Notes: a model not told the origin generated them from the letters alone. Shown: positions 18,607 to 28,463, counted from the stretch's first letter. The stretch: DNA of 64,000 bases from Verrucomicrobiaceae bacterium (GCA_016795485.1 JAEUHM010000007.1:62001-126000), one strand, 5' to 3'. A program made the numbers and translations.

Positions 18607-19462
18607 GACGATGATCAGGGTTTTCGGTTTCTAGGAGCTCAAGAATGCTCGGCAGAGCGGCTTTGGCAGCGGCTCGGCCGGCTTCGATGTAATGATTGAA
18701 GTTCTCAAAGTCGTACCAACGGGATTTCGTCATGGCAGGACGAATCACGATATCCGCCAGTTCGGCTTCCTTGATGACTAACTGGCGCTGAGCGGTAATG
18801 AGTGAGCGGTGGAAGGTGTCCAGGACGTTCCCCGCGCCCAGGAGGTTTAGCCAGCCGAGGCAGCTCGAAGAGGTGTAAGTGGCGTCAGTTACCACATCGA
18901 CCGCGATGACCTTGTCTACACCCATCGTTTCCTTCAAAAGGCTGACGGGCATCGGGTCCGCAGCCCCGCCGTCGGTAAACATCCGTCCATTGAGTGCCAC
19001 GGGCGCAAAAACGCCTGGAATGGCCGCACTGGCGTGGACTGCTGCAGCCACGTTTCCTTTGCGAAAGACGTGCGCCCTCAAAGTGTCTAGGTCAGCGGCC
19101 ACCACAGCCAGCGGAATCGGCAGTTCTTCAAAAGTGGCGGTTCCAAGAGTCCGTTCCAAGTGGTGCCGCATCTTCTGGCCCTTAATAAGGCCTTTACTGG
19201 GTGGGAAAATGGGATCTAGGAGCCTCAGAAGCGTTTTGCGGTCCCGAATCTCAGCCGCTAACTGCCTCAGATCAGCAGCTTTCAACCCCAGGGCCAAAAG
19301 TGAACCAACATAGGCACCCATGCTAGATCCCGAGATCGCAGAAATAGGCACGCCAGCGTGCTCAAGCACCTCAATGACGCCCACATGGGCGAGTCCTCTA
19401 GCGCCTCCAGATGACAAACAGAGGCCAATCTTGGGAGAAGGGGTGACAGCCGGGGTTTTCAT
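18560..19462 (-). CDS. Patatin-like phospholipase (RssA/YchK type)
   Basis: A 300-residue protein with the patatin catalytic elements: the oxyanion loop [10 protein letters not shown] (19-28), the nucleophile elbow GSSMG with Ser47, and the catalytic DGG in FTDGGAADP near residue 170. These form the Ser-Asp dyad of patatin hydrolases. No signal peptide is seen, so it is cytoplasmic or membrane-associated. The family hydrolyses acyl lipids; bacterial RssA-like members lack known substrates. The next gene, a PaaK-like ligase, begins inside it. Confidence 0.88.
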   Translation of the reverse strand: MKTPAVTPSPKIGLCLSSGGARGLAHVGVIEVLEHAGVPISAISGSSMGAYVGSLLALGLKAADLRQLAAEIRDRKTLLRLLDPIFPPSKGLIKGQKMRHHLERTLGTATFEELPIPLAVVAADLDTLRAHVFRKGNVAAAVHASAAIPGVFAPVALNGRMFTDGGAADPMPVSLLKETMGVDKVIAVDVVTDATYTSSSCLGWLNLLGAGNVLDTFHRSLITAQRQLVIKEAELADIVIRPAMTKSRWYDFENFNHYIEAGRAAAKAALPSILELLETENPDHRHETVIQQTRMGFLAA

Positions 19463-19635
19463 GGCTGAACGAATGGGGTTACCGTTTTAGACTACCCAAG
19501 GCCAGAAGATGTTCACGAATACTGAACTTCTCCTTGCCAACTTTGCGATGTGTGTTTCAATCCCGCCCTTCAAATCCACAAACACATCCAAAACACCTGC
19601 CGCCAAGTTGGTCGGCACCTCAAACGCCTAGAATA

Positions 19636-19896
19636 ATGAGCCAAGTCGCCTATCAAGATACCGCCACCTTCCGCCTCCACGAGAAAGACACTGGAAGCGC
19701 AGATGTGCAAATTGTGCGCCTTACAGACCGGATCAATCACATTACCGGTCATCTTTCCACTAACTCCAAGGACCATAGCTCACGCCGCGGTCTCCTCAAA
19801 ATGGTAGCTCGCCGCCGCAAGTTGCTCGACTACCTCCGCGCAACGGCGGAAGATCGCTATAAGTCGATCATCGCCAGCCTCGGTCTGCGCCGATAA
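19636..19896 (+). CDS. rpsO: 30S ribosomal protein S15 (uS15)
   Basis: 86 residues, the usual length. The S15 fold is clear: [18 protein letters not shown], then [18 protein letters not shown] and RRRKLLDYL, ending ASLGLRR. It binds the central domain of 16S rRNA. An in-frame upstream extension to 19534 is not ribosomal. It is followed by a terminator and then pnp, the conserved rpsO-pnp order. Confidence 0.97.
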   Translation: MSQVAYQDTATFRLHEKDTGSADVQIVRLTDRINHITGHLSTNSKDHSSRRGLLKMVARRRKLLDYLRATAEDRYKSIIASLGLRR

Positions 19897-19911
19897 TTGA
19901 ACAAGAATCAG

Positions 19912-19946
19912 CAGGGTGACTGAACAGGTCACCCTGTCTCGTTTTT
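19912..19946 (+). terminator. Rho-independent terminator after rpsO
   Basis: A 9-bp perfect stem (CAGGGTGAC pairing with GTCACCCTG, 19912-19920 and 19928-19936) precedes a T run (19942-19946). It separates rpsO from pnp, so pnp may rely on readthrough or its own promoter in the 160 bp that follow. Confidence 0.85.
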
Positions 19947-20106
19947 GGAGTTTAGTGATGACGGTGCTTTTTCAAGCTCCACGCATCAAGATTAGACGCG
20001 TGCTGACGTCATTAGGGTGCCCAGCAATCCAACGCACCTACTGCAAGCCGCAGAGTTGATTTTCCCCAAACAACAAACAAAGAACAAACACAACCACCGC
20101 CAAAGT

Positions 20107-22251
20107 ATGGCTATCCACAAAGCAACCGCCGCCCTCGGACAGGGCACCATCGAAATCGAAACCGGCAAAATGGCGAAACTCGCCGATGGAGCCGTCACCG
20201 TCCGCCTGGGCGACACGATCGTCATCGTCACCGCCGTCTCCGCTACCAAAGTGAAGGACGGTCAAGACTTCTTCCCCCTCAGCGTGGAATACAAAGAGAA
20301 AGCTTCTGCAGCTGGTCGCTTCCCTGGCGGCTACTTCAAGCGTGAAGGACGACCCACCGAGAAGGAAATCCTCACCTGCCGCATTACAGACCGCCCTCTG
20401 CGTCCGCTCTTTCCCAAAGGTTACTACTACGACACCCAGGTCGTGGCACTGCTGCTCAGCGCGGATGGTGAGAACGATGCTGATATCCTCGCGATGAACG
20501 GTGCATCCGCCGCTCTTTGCATCTCTGACATCCCTTTTGCAGGTCCTATCGGCGCTGTGCGCGTGGGTCGCATCAATGGGCAATTTGTTGTCAATCCAAC
20601 TCACGAGCAACGGGAGTCCAGTGACCTGGATCTCGTGTATGTGGGAAGCAAAAACGAAGTCATCATGATCGAAGGCGCTGCCAATGAGTTGCCAGAGGCT
20701 GACTTCGTTGCCGCTCTTCACTTTGCTCAAGCTCAGGTGCAGCCTCTCATCGCCGCACAGGAAGAACTTGTGCGATTGGCGGGCAAGACGAAGCGCGAGG
20801 TTCCTCTCATGCTGGTGAAGGATGAACTGCTGGAAGTCGCATACGCCGTTGCTGGCGATCGCATTGAAGCAGCCCTCTATACGCCATCTAAAGTTGCTCG
20901 CGGCAAGGCCGTCGGTGCACTGAAGGATGAAGTGGAAGCCGCCATCAAAGAAAAGTTCCCCACAGCCACTGCTTTCGAGATCAGCCAAGCTTTTGATTAC
21001 CTTCAGAAGAAGGCATTCCGCATCTCTATTCTCGACAAGCAAAACCGTTGCGATGGCCGCGGTGTGGATCAACTCCGTCAACTCTCTGGTGAAGCAGGAG
21101 TGCTGCCTCGCACTCATGGTTCGGCGCTTTTTGCCCGCGGTGAGACACAAGCTCTCGCCATCGCGACCTTGGCCCCAGCAGATGAGGCTCAGGAGATCGA
21201 TACGTACGCGGGTGGACCTGACACCAAGCGCTTCATCTTGCACTACAACTTCCCTCCGTTCTCCGTCGGTGAGACTGGCCGCTTCGGTGGTCAAAATCGC
21301 CGTGAAATCGGTCACGGAGCACTTGCAGAGCGCTCCATTGAGCCTGTCATCCCATCTAAGGACGACTTCCCTTACGCCATGCGTGTGAGCAGCGAGGTCA
21401 TGGAGTCAAATGGCTCCACATCCATGGCATCCGTGTGCTCTGGCGTCATGGCTCTCATGGACGCAGGTGTGCCTCTGAAACGCCCCGTTGGTGGCATCTC
21501 TGTTGGCCTTGTTACTGAGTTCGACGGCGATAACATGAAGCGCTACCTCACGATGCTCGACATCATCGGCAGTGAGGACCACTTCGGCGACATGGACTTC
21601 AAACTCTGCGGTACCAGTGAAGGCGTCACGGGCTATCAGCTCGACCTCAAGCTCCCTGGTATTCCTTTGAGCATCTTGGAGGAAGCTATTGTGAAGGCTA
21701 AAAACGGCCGCACGGAGATTCTTGCTGCCATGGCGAACGCCATCAGCGAAATCAAGCCTCTCAGCCCTTACGCTCCTCGCATTGAGAAGATCAAGATCAA
21801 CCCAGAGAAGATTGGTGAACTCATCGGCCCAGGCGGCAAGAACATCAAAGGCATCCAAGCCGAGTCCGGTGCTGATATCAGCATCGAAGACGACGGCACA
21901 GTGCTCATCTATGCTAATCGCAAGGAAAGCCTCGAGCGCGCACTGGAGATGATCCAGGGACAGTTTGCCGAGATCGAGATCGGTCGCATCTACACTGGCA
22001 AAATTGTCTCCACGACCAACTTCGGAGCCTTCATGTCACTCGGTGGCAAGAAAGACGGCCTCATTCACATCAGTGAACTCGCCGACTTCCGCGTCAACAA
22101 AACCGAGGACGTCGTCAAGACTGGTGACATCGTCTCCGCCAAGTGCATTGGCATTGACGACAAGGGCCGCGTGAAGATGTCTCGCAAAGCTGCGATGAAG
22201 GAAGCCGATGCTAAGGCGAAAGCCGAGGCTGGTGAGCCCGCTGCGGAGTAA
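20107..22251 (+). CDS. pnp: Polyribonucleotide nucleotidyltransferase (PNPase)
   Basis: A 714-residue enzyme with the complete PNPase layout: two RNase PH domains, a KH domain from about residue 560 (KINPEKIGELIGPGGKN) and an S1 domain from about 626 (IYTGKIVSTTNFGAFMSL). It degrades RNA 3' to 5' phosphorolytically and is part of RNA turnover in the cytoplasm. The start ATG at 20107 gives the standard MAIHKATAALGQG N-terminus. It follows rpsO as in many bacteria, and ends at a terminator. Confidence 0.97.
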   Translation: MAIHKATAALGQGTIEIETGKMAKLADGAVTVRLGDTIVIVTAVSATKVKDGQDFFPLSVEYKEKASAAGRFPGGYFKREGRPTEKEILTCRITDRPLRPLFPKGYYYDTQVVALLLSADGENDADILAMNGASAALCISDIPFAGPIGAVRVGRINGQFVVNPTHEQRESSDLDLVYVGSKNEVIMIEGAANELPEADFVAALHFAQAQVQPLIAAQEELVRLAGKTKREVPLMLVKDELLEVAYAVAGDRIEAALYTPSKVARGKAVGALKDEVEAAIKEKFPTATAFEISQAFDYLQKKAFRISILDKQNRCDGRGVDQLRQLSGEAGVLPRTHGSALFARGETQALAIATLAPADEAQEIDTYAGGPDTKRFILHYNFPPFSVGETGRFGGQNRREIGHGALAERSIEPVIPSKDDFPYAMRVSSEVMESNGSTSMASVCSGVMALMDAGVPLKRPVGGISVGLVTEFDGDNMKRYLTMLDIIGSEDHFGDMDFKLCGTSEGVTGYQLDLKLPGIPLSILEEAIVKAKNGRTEILAAMANAISEIKPLSPYAPRIEKIKINPEKIGELIGPGGKNIKGIQAESGADISIEDDGTVLIYANRKESLERALEMIQGQFAEIEIGRIYTGKIVSTTNFGAFMSLGGKKDGLIHISELADFRVNKTEDVVKTGDIVSAKCIGIDDKGRVKMSRKAAMKEADAKAKAEAGEPAAE

Positions 22252-22271
22252 TCCACGACCCCACTGACTTC

Positions 22272-22308
22272 AAAAGCCACAGGCTCCTCGCGGGTCTGTG
22301 GCTTTTTT
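22272..22308 (+). terminator. Rho-independent terminator after pnp
   Basis: AAAAGCCACAG (22272-22282) pairs with CTGTGGC plus the T run (22296-22308). A run of six T follows the stem on the plus strand, and the A run on the other side would let it work in both directions. Confidence 0.92.
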
Positions 22309-22413
22309 GTTGGCAGGAGCTCTTTCGCTGCTGCACCACACAACGATGGGCTCCAGCACACGAGTATTGCCAAATCGATGGTTTCCCCTATTCTCGGCGC
22401 TCGTTTTTGATTC

Positions 22414-23487
22414 ATGAAGACTGCTATTATTACAGGTTCCTGCGGGTTGGTTGGTTCTGAGGCGGCGCTACGCTTGCACGCCGATGGATGGAGGATCGTG
22501 GGCATCGATAACGACATGCGCCGTTACTTCTTTGGTGATGAGGCATCGACGGATCACCTGCGGCAGCGATTGGTGCAGACCTTACAAAACTATGAGCACC
22601 ACCAGACAGACATTCGAGACGCAACTGCGGTGGAGCGTGTGTTTGCGCAGTATGCGGGTGACATCGCTGCGGTCATTCACACTGCAGCTCAGCCGTCTCA
22701 CGACTGGGCAGTGAGGGAGCCTCTTACTGACTTCGGCGTCAATGCTTGTGGGACACTGCATGTCCTTGAGGCCGCTCGGAAGCATGCGTTTGACGTGCCA
22801 TTCGTGTTCACCAGCACAAGCAAGGTCTACGGCGATACTCCCAACACCCTCCCGCTCGTTGAACTTGAGACAAGATGGGAAGTGGATGAGTCCCACCCGT
22901 TTTATGCGCGTGGGATTGATGAAACCATGAGCATTGACGGCTGCCTGCACTCCATTTTTGGTGCCAGCAAGGTGGCTGCAGACGTCATGGTGCAGGAGTA
23001 TGGCCGCTACTTCGGCATGAAGACCGCATGTTTTCGTCCTGGTTGCTTGACAGGGCCAGCTCACGCAGGAGCTGAACTCCACGGCTTTCTCGCTTACCTC
23101 ATGAAATGCACCGCCACAGGGAGGCCATACACCGTGTATGGTTACAAAGGCAAGCAAGTGAGAGATAACATCCACAGCGCTGATCTTATTGACGCGTTCT
23201 GTCACTTCATTGCCTCGCCCACCAGTGGAGAAGTCTACAACATCGGCGCATCTCGTGAGGCTTGCTGCTCGATGATTGAAGGCATCGAAATATGCGAGGA
23301 TATCAGCACCAAGAAACTCAACTGGTCCTATCAAGAAACCAATCGCATAGGCGATCACATCTGGTGGATCGGTGACCCAGGGAAGTTTGAGCGTCACTAT
23401 CCAGGATGGAAGCGGCGGTATGGCCTCAGAGAAATCCTGTCTGAGATTCATCAGGCGTGCGTCACGGGCGATCCTCTTGCCAAGTAA
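22414..23487 (+). CDS. NAD-dependent epimerase/dehydratase, CDP-tyvelose-epimerase-like
   Basis: A 357-residue extended short-chain dehydrogenase. The Rossmann motif [12 protein letters not shown] is at the N-terminus and the substrate-binding region ([20 protein letters not shown]) resembles the CDP-tyvelose/paratose 2-epimerase branch. The catalytic YxxxK position reads FGASK (F182, K186), i.e. Phe replaces the usual Tyr. The protein is probably a nucleotide-sugar epimerase-like enzyme for surface glycans. It stands alone between pnp and lpxI, 27 bp upstream of the latter and probably cotranscribed with it. Confidence 0.82.
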   Translation: MKTAIITGSCGLVGSEAALRLHADGWRIVGIDNDMRRYFFGDEASTDHLRQRLVQTLQNYEHHQTDIRDATAVERVFAQYAGDIAAVIHTAAQPSHDWAVREPLTDFGVNACGTLHVLEAARKHAFDVPFVFTSTSKVYGDTPNTLPLVELETRWEVDESHPFYARGIDETMSIDGCLHSIFGASKVAADVMVQEYGRYFGMKTACFRPGCLTGPAHAGAELHGFLAYLMKCTATGRPYTVYGYKGKQVRDNIHSADLIDAFCHFIASPTSGEVYNIGASREACCSMIEGIEICEDISTKKLNWSYQETNRIGDHIWWIGDPGKFERHYPGWKRRYGLREILSEIHQACVTGDPLAK

Positions 23488-23514
23488 ACCGCTCGCGCTA
23501 GCATCCCCATCATC

Positions 23515-24324
23515 ATGTCGGTACCCGCTTGCGTAGGTGTCATCGCAGGCAATGGCCTGTATCCAGAAACGTTTATCGCAGCTGCACGCCGTGCGGGTGT
23601 GACCAAAGTAGCGCTCTGTGCCTTTGAGAACGAGACCAAAAGGGAGGTCGAGGAGCTTGCAGATGCCTGTGAGTGGCTTCGGGTCGGACAATTGAGCAAG
23701 ATGATCTGCTTTTTTCAGCGTGAGGGCGTCAAGCAGTGCGTCATGGTGGGCCAAATCGCGCCAAAAAACCTCTTCGATCTTCGCCCTGACATGCGCACGC
23801 TCTTGATGCTGGCCAGAGTCAAGAAGCGCAATGCGGAAACACTCTTTGGGGCTATCGGTGACGAACTCGCTAAAGACGGCATCGCGCTTTTGCCCGCAAC
23901 GACGTTCATGGAGGATCATCTCGCTGCCACAGGTCATATTGCCGGTCCGATTCCCAAGAAACGTAGGCTGGAAGATGTCGACTACGGCTTCAGCATCGCG
24001 AAAGAGTCTTCACGCTTGGATATTGGGCAGACTGTCGTGGTCAAAAACGGAACGGTATTGGCCGTAGAAGCCTTCGAGGGTACTAACGCTTGCATCCAGC
24101 GGGGTGGCTCACTGGGGCGAGGCGGTGCTACCATGGTGAAGGTCGCAAAGGCCAGCCACGATATGCGGTTTGACGTTCCGGTCGTAGGACCAGAGACCAT
24201 TCTCACCGCAGCAAACGCAGGGATTGACGTCATCGCCATCGAAGCGAGCAAGACACTCATCCTAGGCCGTGAGGAGGTGGGTCGCATGTGCACCGAACGC
24301 AAAGTAGCCCTAGTCGGAAGGTGA
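23515..24324 (+). CDS. lpxI: LpxI-like UDP-2,3-diacylglucosamine pyrophosphatase
   Basis: A 269-residue protein with the LpxI signature: IAGNGLYPE near the start, VGQIAPKNLFD in the middle, and the strongly conserved AFEGTNACIQRGG and ANAGIDVIAIEA in the C-terminal half. It hydrolyses UDP-2,3-diacylglucosamine to lipid X in lipid A biosynthesis and is the non-homologous alternative to LpxH. Its presence indicates an LPS-bearing outer membrane. The gene converges on the HTH remnant with a 5 bp gap. Confidence 0.9.
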   Translation: MSVPACVGVIAGNGLYPETFIAAARRAGVTKVALCAFENETKREVEELADACEWLRVGQLSKMICFFQREGVKQCVMVGQIAPKNLFDLRPDMRTLLMLARVKKRNAETLFGAIGDELAKDGIALLPATTFMEDHLAATGHIAGPIPKKRRLEDVDYGFSIAKESSRLDIGQTVVVKNGTVLAVEAFEGTNACIQRGGSLGRGGATMVKVAKASHDMRFDVPVVGPETILTAANAGIDVIAIEASKTLILGREEVGRMCTERKVALVGR

Positions 24325-24329
24325 TTCTG

Positions 24330-24818
24330 TCACTGACCTTGAGGCAACGTCACATTGGCAGCCGCGAGAATCCGATGAATCCCACCTGGAGTCACTCGGG
24401 TCAGCTCGGGAAAGCCTGCCCGGAACGCAAGAGCCCTTACACACCTCGCCAGAGAATCGCAGGTCCAGTGCTCGCCACTCACCGCAAAGGAACTTGGCTT
24501 GGAAGTAGCCAAAGAAACCACCCAGGCACAAGATTCAGGCGAGCGGGGATGGATTTCATAAGGCTTGTCCGAGAGTCCTGCCCGGATCCCCATGCGGTTC
24601 ACTCGTTCCAGCCACCTGTAGGCCACGGGACGTGAAAACCCTGCCAGTTTAGCCGCATCAGTAACCGTCATGCCGTGGGCAACACCCAGCATAAACTTAG
24701 CGCGTTTGGCAACCCGACTTTCTGCGGGGCTGGAATCAGCCACTTGCCTGAGATGCTCGTAATCTTCGGCAGTAATGCGGAGGTTTACTCTGCGGGAGTC
24801 AGACGACGTGGAAGACAT
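24330..24818 (-). CDS. IS630-type helix-turn-helix protein, probably a transposase remnant
   Basis: A protein of 162 residues from ATG at 24818 (an upstream ATG at 24932 would add 38 residues). RAKFMLGVAHGMTVTDAAKLAGFSRPVAYRWLERVNRMG is an HTH of the IS630/Tc1-mariner type, followed by the second domain with TPGGIHRILAAAN. Complete IS630 transposases continue for about 200 residues with a DDE catalytic core; nothing of that kind follows, since lpxI lies 5 bp beyond the stop. It may be a decayed insertion element or a free-standing DNA-binding regulator. No inverted repeats or target duplications are obvious around it. Confidence 0.6.
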   Translation of the reverse strand: MSSTSSDSRRVNLRITAEDYEHLRQVADSSPAESRVAKRAKFMLGVAHGMTVTDAAKLAGFSRPVAYRWLERVNRMGIRAGLSDKPYEIHPRSPESCAWVVSLATSKPSSFAVSGEHWTCDSLARCVRALAFRAGFPELTRVTPGGIHRILAAANVTLPQGQ

Positions 24819-25062
24819 TCGGGAGGGAGATGTCGGATGAAGGTTGTGAGAGAGTGCGCCATCGGGGAATGGCAGAGCCGGGAAAGCTCTTCGGGAATCA
24901 TCATTACAGCTCAGATGCCCCGGCTTTTTCAAGCCTGAACTACCTTTTCAAAAAATGCGGCCTGGTACCTGACAATCCGGCTCACAAGTTCACGGTTAGA
25001 TCAAGATATAGGCGATATTTGACGGGCTTGCTTGTGGAGGGGTCTTGCGCCACTGACTTGGC

Positions 25063-25878
25063 GTGAAGCGACTTTGCATCCATACGATTACGACCAAGCC
25101 TTGGAGCACGGAAGAGTGTATTCGGAACTACTCTGCTGCGGGCGTGGAGGGGATCACTTTTTGGCGTTACAGCCTGGAGGGACGTGATCCGGCGTCAGTG
25201 GGCCGAATGGCTCGTGAGGCGGGCCTCGAGATTACAAGTTTGTGTCGTGGGGGATTCTTTCCTGGGCGCACGGTCGAGAATCGGCAGGCTGCGTTGGATG
25301 ACAATCGCCGCTGTATTGATGAAGCTGCGGCTCTAGGGGCTCCGTTGATCGTTTTGGTGTGCGGTGCCGTCCCAGGGCAGTCGCTGACGGAATCCCGCAA
25401 GCAGATAGCCGATGGAATCGGTGCCGTTTTGCCCCATGCAGACGCCGCAGGGGTGAAGCTGGCGATTGAGCCGCTACACCCCATGTATGCAGATGATCGC
25501 AGTGCGGTGAACACGATGCGCCAAGCACATGAGATTTGTGATGTGCTTGGGTCACCAGCGGGCGTGGGTATCGCGGTGGATGTGTATCACGTGTGGTGGG
25601 ACCCGGAGTTGAAAACGATGATTGACCTAGCAGGCCAAACGGGCCGACTTCACGCCTTCCACATCTGCGACTGGCGCACTCCAACGAGCGACCTGCTCAA
25701 TGATCGCGGGCTGATGGGTGAGGGCTGTATCAACATCGCTGAGATCTCACGTTGGGTGGACGAAACTGGCTTCACGGGCATGCGTGAGGTGGAGATTTTC
25801 TCCAATCGGCTCTGGGCGATGGACCAGAGCGAGTATTTGGACAAAATCACCGCTGCCTATGGAGAAATCTACTCGTAA
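25063..25878 (+). CDS. Sugar phosphate isomerase/epimerase (xylose isomerase-like TIM barrel)
   Basis: A 271-residue TIM-barrel protein of the AP-endonuclease-2/xylose-isomerase-like family. Family features include AIEPLHPMYADDRSAVNT, AVDVYHVWWDPEL and HICDWRTP, whose Glu, Asp and His side chains supply the divalent-metal site of the family. It starts with GTG at 25063, 50 bp before a Gfo/Idh/MocA gene on the same strand. The two enzyme types are frequent partners in inositol and unusual-sugar catabolism, so an isomerase plus dehydrogenase step is likely; the substrate is unknown. Confidence 0.82.
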   Translation: MKRLCIHTITTKPWSTEECIRNYSAAGVEGITFWRYSLEGRDPASVGRMAREAGLEITSLCRGGFFPGRTVENRQAALDDNRRCIDEAAALGAPLIVLVCGAVPGQSLTESRKQIADGIGAVLPHADAAGVKLAIEPLHPMYADDRSAVNTMRQAHEICDVLGSPAGVGIAVDVYHVWWDPELKTMIDLAGQTGRLHAFHICDWRTPTSDLLNDRGLMGEGCINIAEISRWVDETGFTGMREVEIFSNRLWAMDQSEYLDKITAAYGEIYS

Positions 25879-25928
25879 GGCAGATTGCACGCGCACGGCT
25901 CCATTTCCTCACTAACCAATAATCTTTC

Positions 25929-27083
25929 ATGATCAGGCACATCGGAATCATATTGAACGGCGTCACGGGACGCATGGGTACCAACCAGCATCTGTTTAGG
26001 TCGATTAAAGCGATCATGGACCAAGGTGGCATCAAGGTGAACGACGATCTAACGATCATGCCCAAACCGATCCTCACTGGAAGGAATGCGAATAAGCTTG
26101 CGGCACTTGCTGCCCGTGCGGGAGGGCTTCCATACACGACCGATTTGGACGCGGCACTGGCTGATGATTCCAATGAGATATTTTTTGATGCGAGTGGCAC
26201 CCTCCAGCGTGCGGGGTTCATTGAGAAGGCGGTGAAGGCCAAAAAGGCGATCTACTGTGAGAAGCCGACCGCTGTGGAGACCGCAGAGGCAGTTCGCCTT
26301 GCGAAACTGTGCGAGGATGCTGGGCTGAAGAATGGTGTAGTGCAGGACAAGCTGTGGCTAACGGGTATCCGCAAGTTCAAGCTCTTGAGGGACCAGGGTT
26401 TCTTTGGTCGGATCCTGAGTGTGCGTGGTGAGTTCGGCTACTGGGTATTCACTGGGGAGCACGAGGGGCAACCCGCTCAGCGTCCGTCGTGGAACTATCG
26501 CAAGGAAGATGGCGGCGGCATCATCATCGACATGCTTTGCCATTGGCGCTATGTGATCGATAACCTTTTTGGCCCGGTGAAGTCAATTTCTTGTTTGGGC
26601 GCGACTCATGTGCCGAAGCGCTTGGATGAACGCGGCCAAGTCTATGACTGCACCTCGGATGACGCGTGCTATGCCACGATGGAGACGGCCAACGGTATCG
26701 TGTGCCAGTTTAACTCTTCCTGGACGGTCCGCGTTCGGCGTGATGATCTTTTCACGATGCAGGTGGATGGCACGTTAGGCTCTGCCACCGTAACTCTGCG
26801 CAAGTGCTTTGCGCAAGCCGCTGGAGTGACGCCACGGCCGATCTGGAATCCAGATATCGAACAACCGATCAACTTCTTCCAGGGCTGGCAAGAAGTGCCG
26901 GATGCCACAACTTACGACAACGCATTCAAGATCCAGTGGGAGGAGTTCATCCGTCATGTGGTGCTTGATGAACCGTTCCGCTACAGTCTCAGGGAAGGGG
27001 CAAAGGGTGTGCAACTTGCAGAACTAGGGCTTAAGTCCTGGGCTGAGCGCAAGTGGCTAGATGTGCCAGATGTCTTGGGCTGA
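25929..27083 (+). CDS. Gfo/Idh/MocA family oxidoreductase
   Basis: A 384-residue cytoplasmic oxidoreductase without a signal peptide. GVTGRMG at residues 11-17 forms the nucleotide loop and YCEKPTA near residue 110 is the canonical EKP motif, followed by GGGIIIDMLCHWRYV in the C-terminal domain. It is probably NAD(P)-dependent and acts on a sugar or sugar acid, with the isomerase encoded just upstream. It ends against the DUF1501 gene with no gap between the stop codons. Confidence 0.85.
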   Translation: MIRHIGIILNGVTGRMGTNQHLFRSIKAIMDQGGIKVNDDLTIMPKPILTGRNANKLAALAARAGGLPYTTDLDAALADDSNEIFFDASGTLQRAGFIEKAVKAKKAIYCEKPTAVETAEAVRLAKLCEDAGLKNGVVQDKLWLTGIRKFKLLRDQGFFGRILSVRGEFGYWVFTGEHEGQPAQRPSWNYRKEDGGGIIIDMLCHWRYVIDNLFGPVKSISCLGATHVPKRLDERGQVYDCTSDDACYATMETANGIVCQFNSSWTVRVRRDDLFTMQVDGTLGSATVTLRKCFAQAAGVTPRPIWNPDIEQPINFFQGWQEVPDATTYDNAFKIQWEEFIRHVVLDEPFRYSLREGAKGVQLAELGLKSWAERKWLDVPDVLG

Positions 27084-28463
27084 TCAGGCGAGGATTTTGG
27101 TGGCTACCTCACCACTGACATTGGTGAGGCGGAAGTCTCTTCCACCGTAGTTGTAGGTTAGTTTGCGGTGGTCTAGTCCCAGCAGATGTAGGATGGTGGC
27201 GTGCCAGTCGTGGATGTGCATAACATCGTCCACCGCTTTGTAGCCGAGATCGTCTGTAGAGCCGTAGTTGATACCGCCTTTGACTCCGCCTCCTGCCATC
27301 CAGATGGAGTAGCCTTTGTGGTTGTGATCGCGTCCATCTCCGCTTTGTGCGTATGGAGTGCGGCCAAACTCGCCAGCCCAGATGACCAGCGTGTCCTTGA
27401 GCAGGCCGCGACTTTTGAGGTCGGAAAGTAGTGCACCGATGGGCTTATCGATCGAAGCGCAGTTCGTCGCTAGTTGTTCTCGTAAACGATTGTGATGGTC
27501 CCAGTGACCTGGTGAAGCGATCTCAATGAAACGGACGCCTGCCTCTACAAGACGACGTGCAAGCAAGCATTGACGCGCGAACTGATCCTTCCCTTGACCA
27601 ATACCGTAGAGTTTGAGAGTGGCTTCAGATTCGCCTCTCAGGTCGAGAACCTCTGGAACTTCTGCCTGCATCTTGAAAGCGAGTTCAAACGACTCAATAG
27701 CGCCTTCAATCTCGGAGTTTGGTCCGTTCTTTGCCAGTTGGTGCTCATTGAGAGCGCGGATGAGATCGATTTGCTTTCGCTGAAGAGCACGCGGCACGTC
27801 TTTGTTCTCTATGTTTTTCATGGGCGGCCCAGGGGCAACGTCACGCTTGAGCAGTGCTGCATAAAGCTCTGGCAACTGAGCCCCGCCAATGCGTGTGCCC
27901 TGGCAGATAGCGGGCAGGAAAGCGCTGCCGTAGTTCTGTGCACCACCGTTGTCTGCGGGAGGATTCAGGGTGATGAAACCGGGCAAATCCGTGTTCTCCG
28001 TGCCAAGTCCGTACAGCGTCCAAGCGCCAAGAGAGGGTCTGACGAACTGAAAACTGCCAGTGTGCATTTGCCCGAAGGCTTGAGCATGATTAGGCAAGTC
28101 CGTCTGCATGGAGTTGATGACACACAAGTCATCTGCATGGCGGCCAATCTGGGGAAGTAGCGTGCTCAAACGTAAGCCAGACTTCCCATAGTGAGCCATG
28201 GGATGCACTGGGCCGAAGAGCTTGGCACCTGCTGAGTCTCTGCCGAGTGTGGTGGTCTGTCCGTCTCGGCGGATGAGTTCCGGTTTGAAGTCCAGCAGGT
28301 CAACATGGCTCGGACCACCGCGCATAGTGAGAAAGATGACACGTCTGGCACGTGCTGCGTGATGGGAAATCTTTGACTGGAGGCCATTGGCCGAGGCGAG
28401 GGCAGAGAATGCCAGCCAGCCAATGCCGGATGACACCGTGGTGAGGGCGTGACGTCGATTCAT
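27084..28463 (-). CDS. DUF1501 family exported protein
   Basis: A 459-residue protein with a twin-arginine-like N-terminus (NRRHALTT) and a hydrophobic segment, then the DUF1501 opening RVIFLTMRGGPSHVDLLDFKPEL and the later VIWAGEFGRTPYAQSG and DHNHKGYSIW motifs. The family resembles the sulfatase/alkaline phosphatase superfamily and is paired in PVC bacteria with DUF1549/DUF1553 cytochrome-like proteins; its activity is unknown. It is the last gene of the ECF-sigma operon, overlapping the preceding gene by ATGA. Confidence 0.88.
   Translation of the reverse strand: MNRRHALTTVSSGIGWLAFSALASANGLQSKISHHAARARRVIFLTMRGGPSHVDLLDFKPELIRRDGQTTTLGRDSAGAKLFGPVHPMAHYGKSGLRLSTLLPQIGRHADDLCVINSMQTDLPNHAQAFGQMHTGSFQFVRPSLGAWTLYGLGTENTDLPGFITLNPPADNGGAQNYGSAFLPAICQGTRIGGAQLPELYAALLKRDVAPGPPMKNIENKDVPRALQRKQIDLIRALNEHQLAKNGPNSEIEGAIESFELAFKMQAEVPEVLDLRGESEATLKLYGIGQGKDQFARQCLLARRLVEAGVRFIEIASPGHWDHHNRLREQLATNCASIDKPIGALLSDLKSRGLLKDTLVIWAGEFGRTPYAQSGDGRDHNHKGYSIWMAGGGVKGGINYGSTDDLGYKAVDDVMHIHDWHATILHLLGLDHRKLTYNYGGRDFRLTNVSGEVATKILA

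Noticed and set aside
20038..21315. A 425-codon open frame on the minus strand
   Set aside because: It is antisense to pnp, which is unambiguous by domain content.
22582..23937. A 451-codon open frame on the minus strand
   Set aside because: It is antisense to the SDR and lpxI genes, both well supported.
24875..24929. AGCCGGG...CCCGGCT followed by T, possible terminator
   Set aside because: The loop would be over 40 bases and it sits upstream of the minus-strand HTH gene, so it does not follow any gene on plus.
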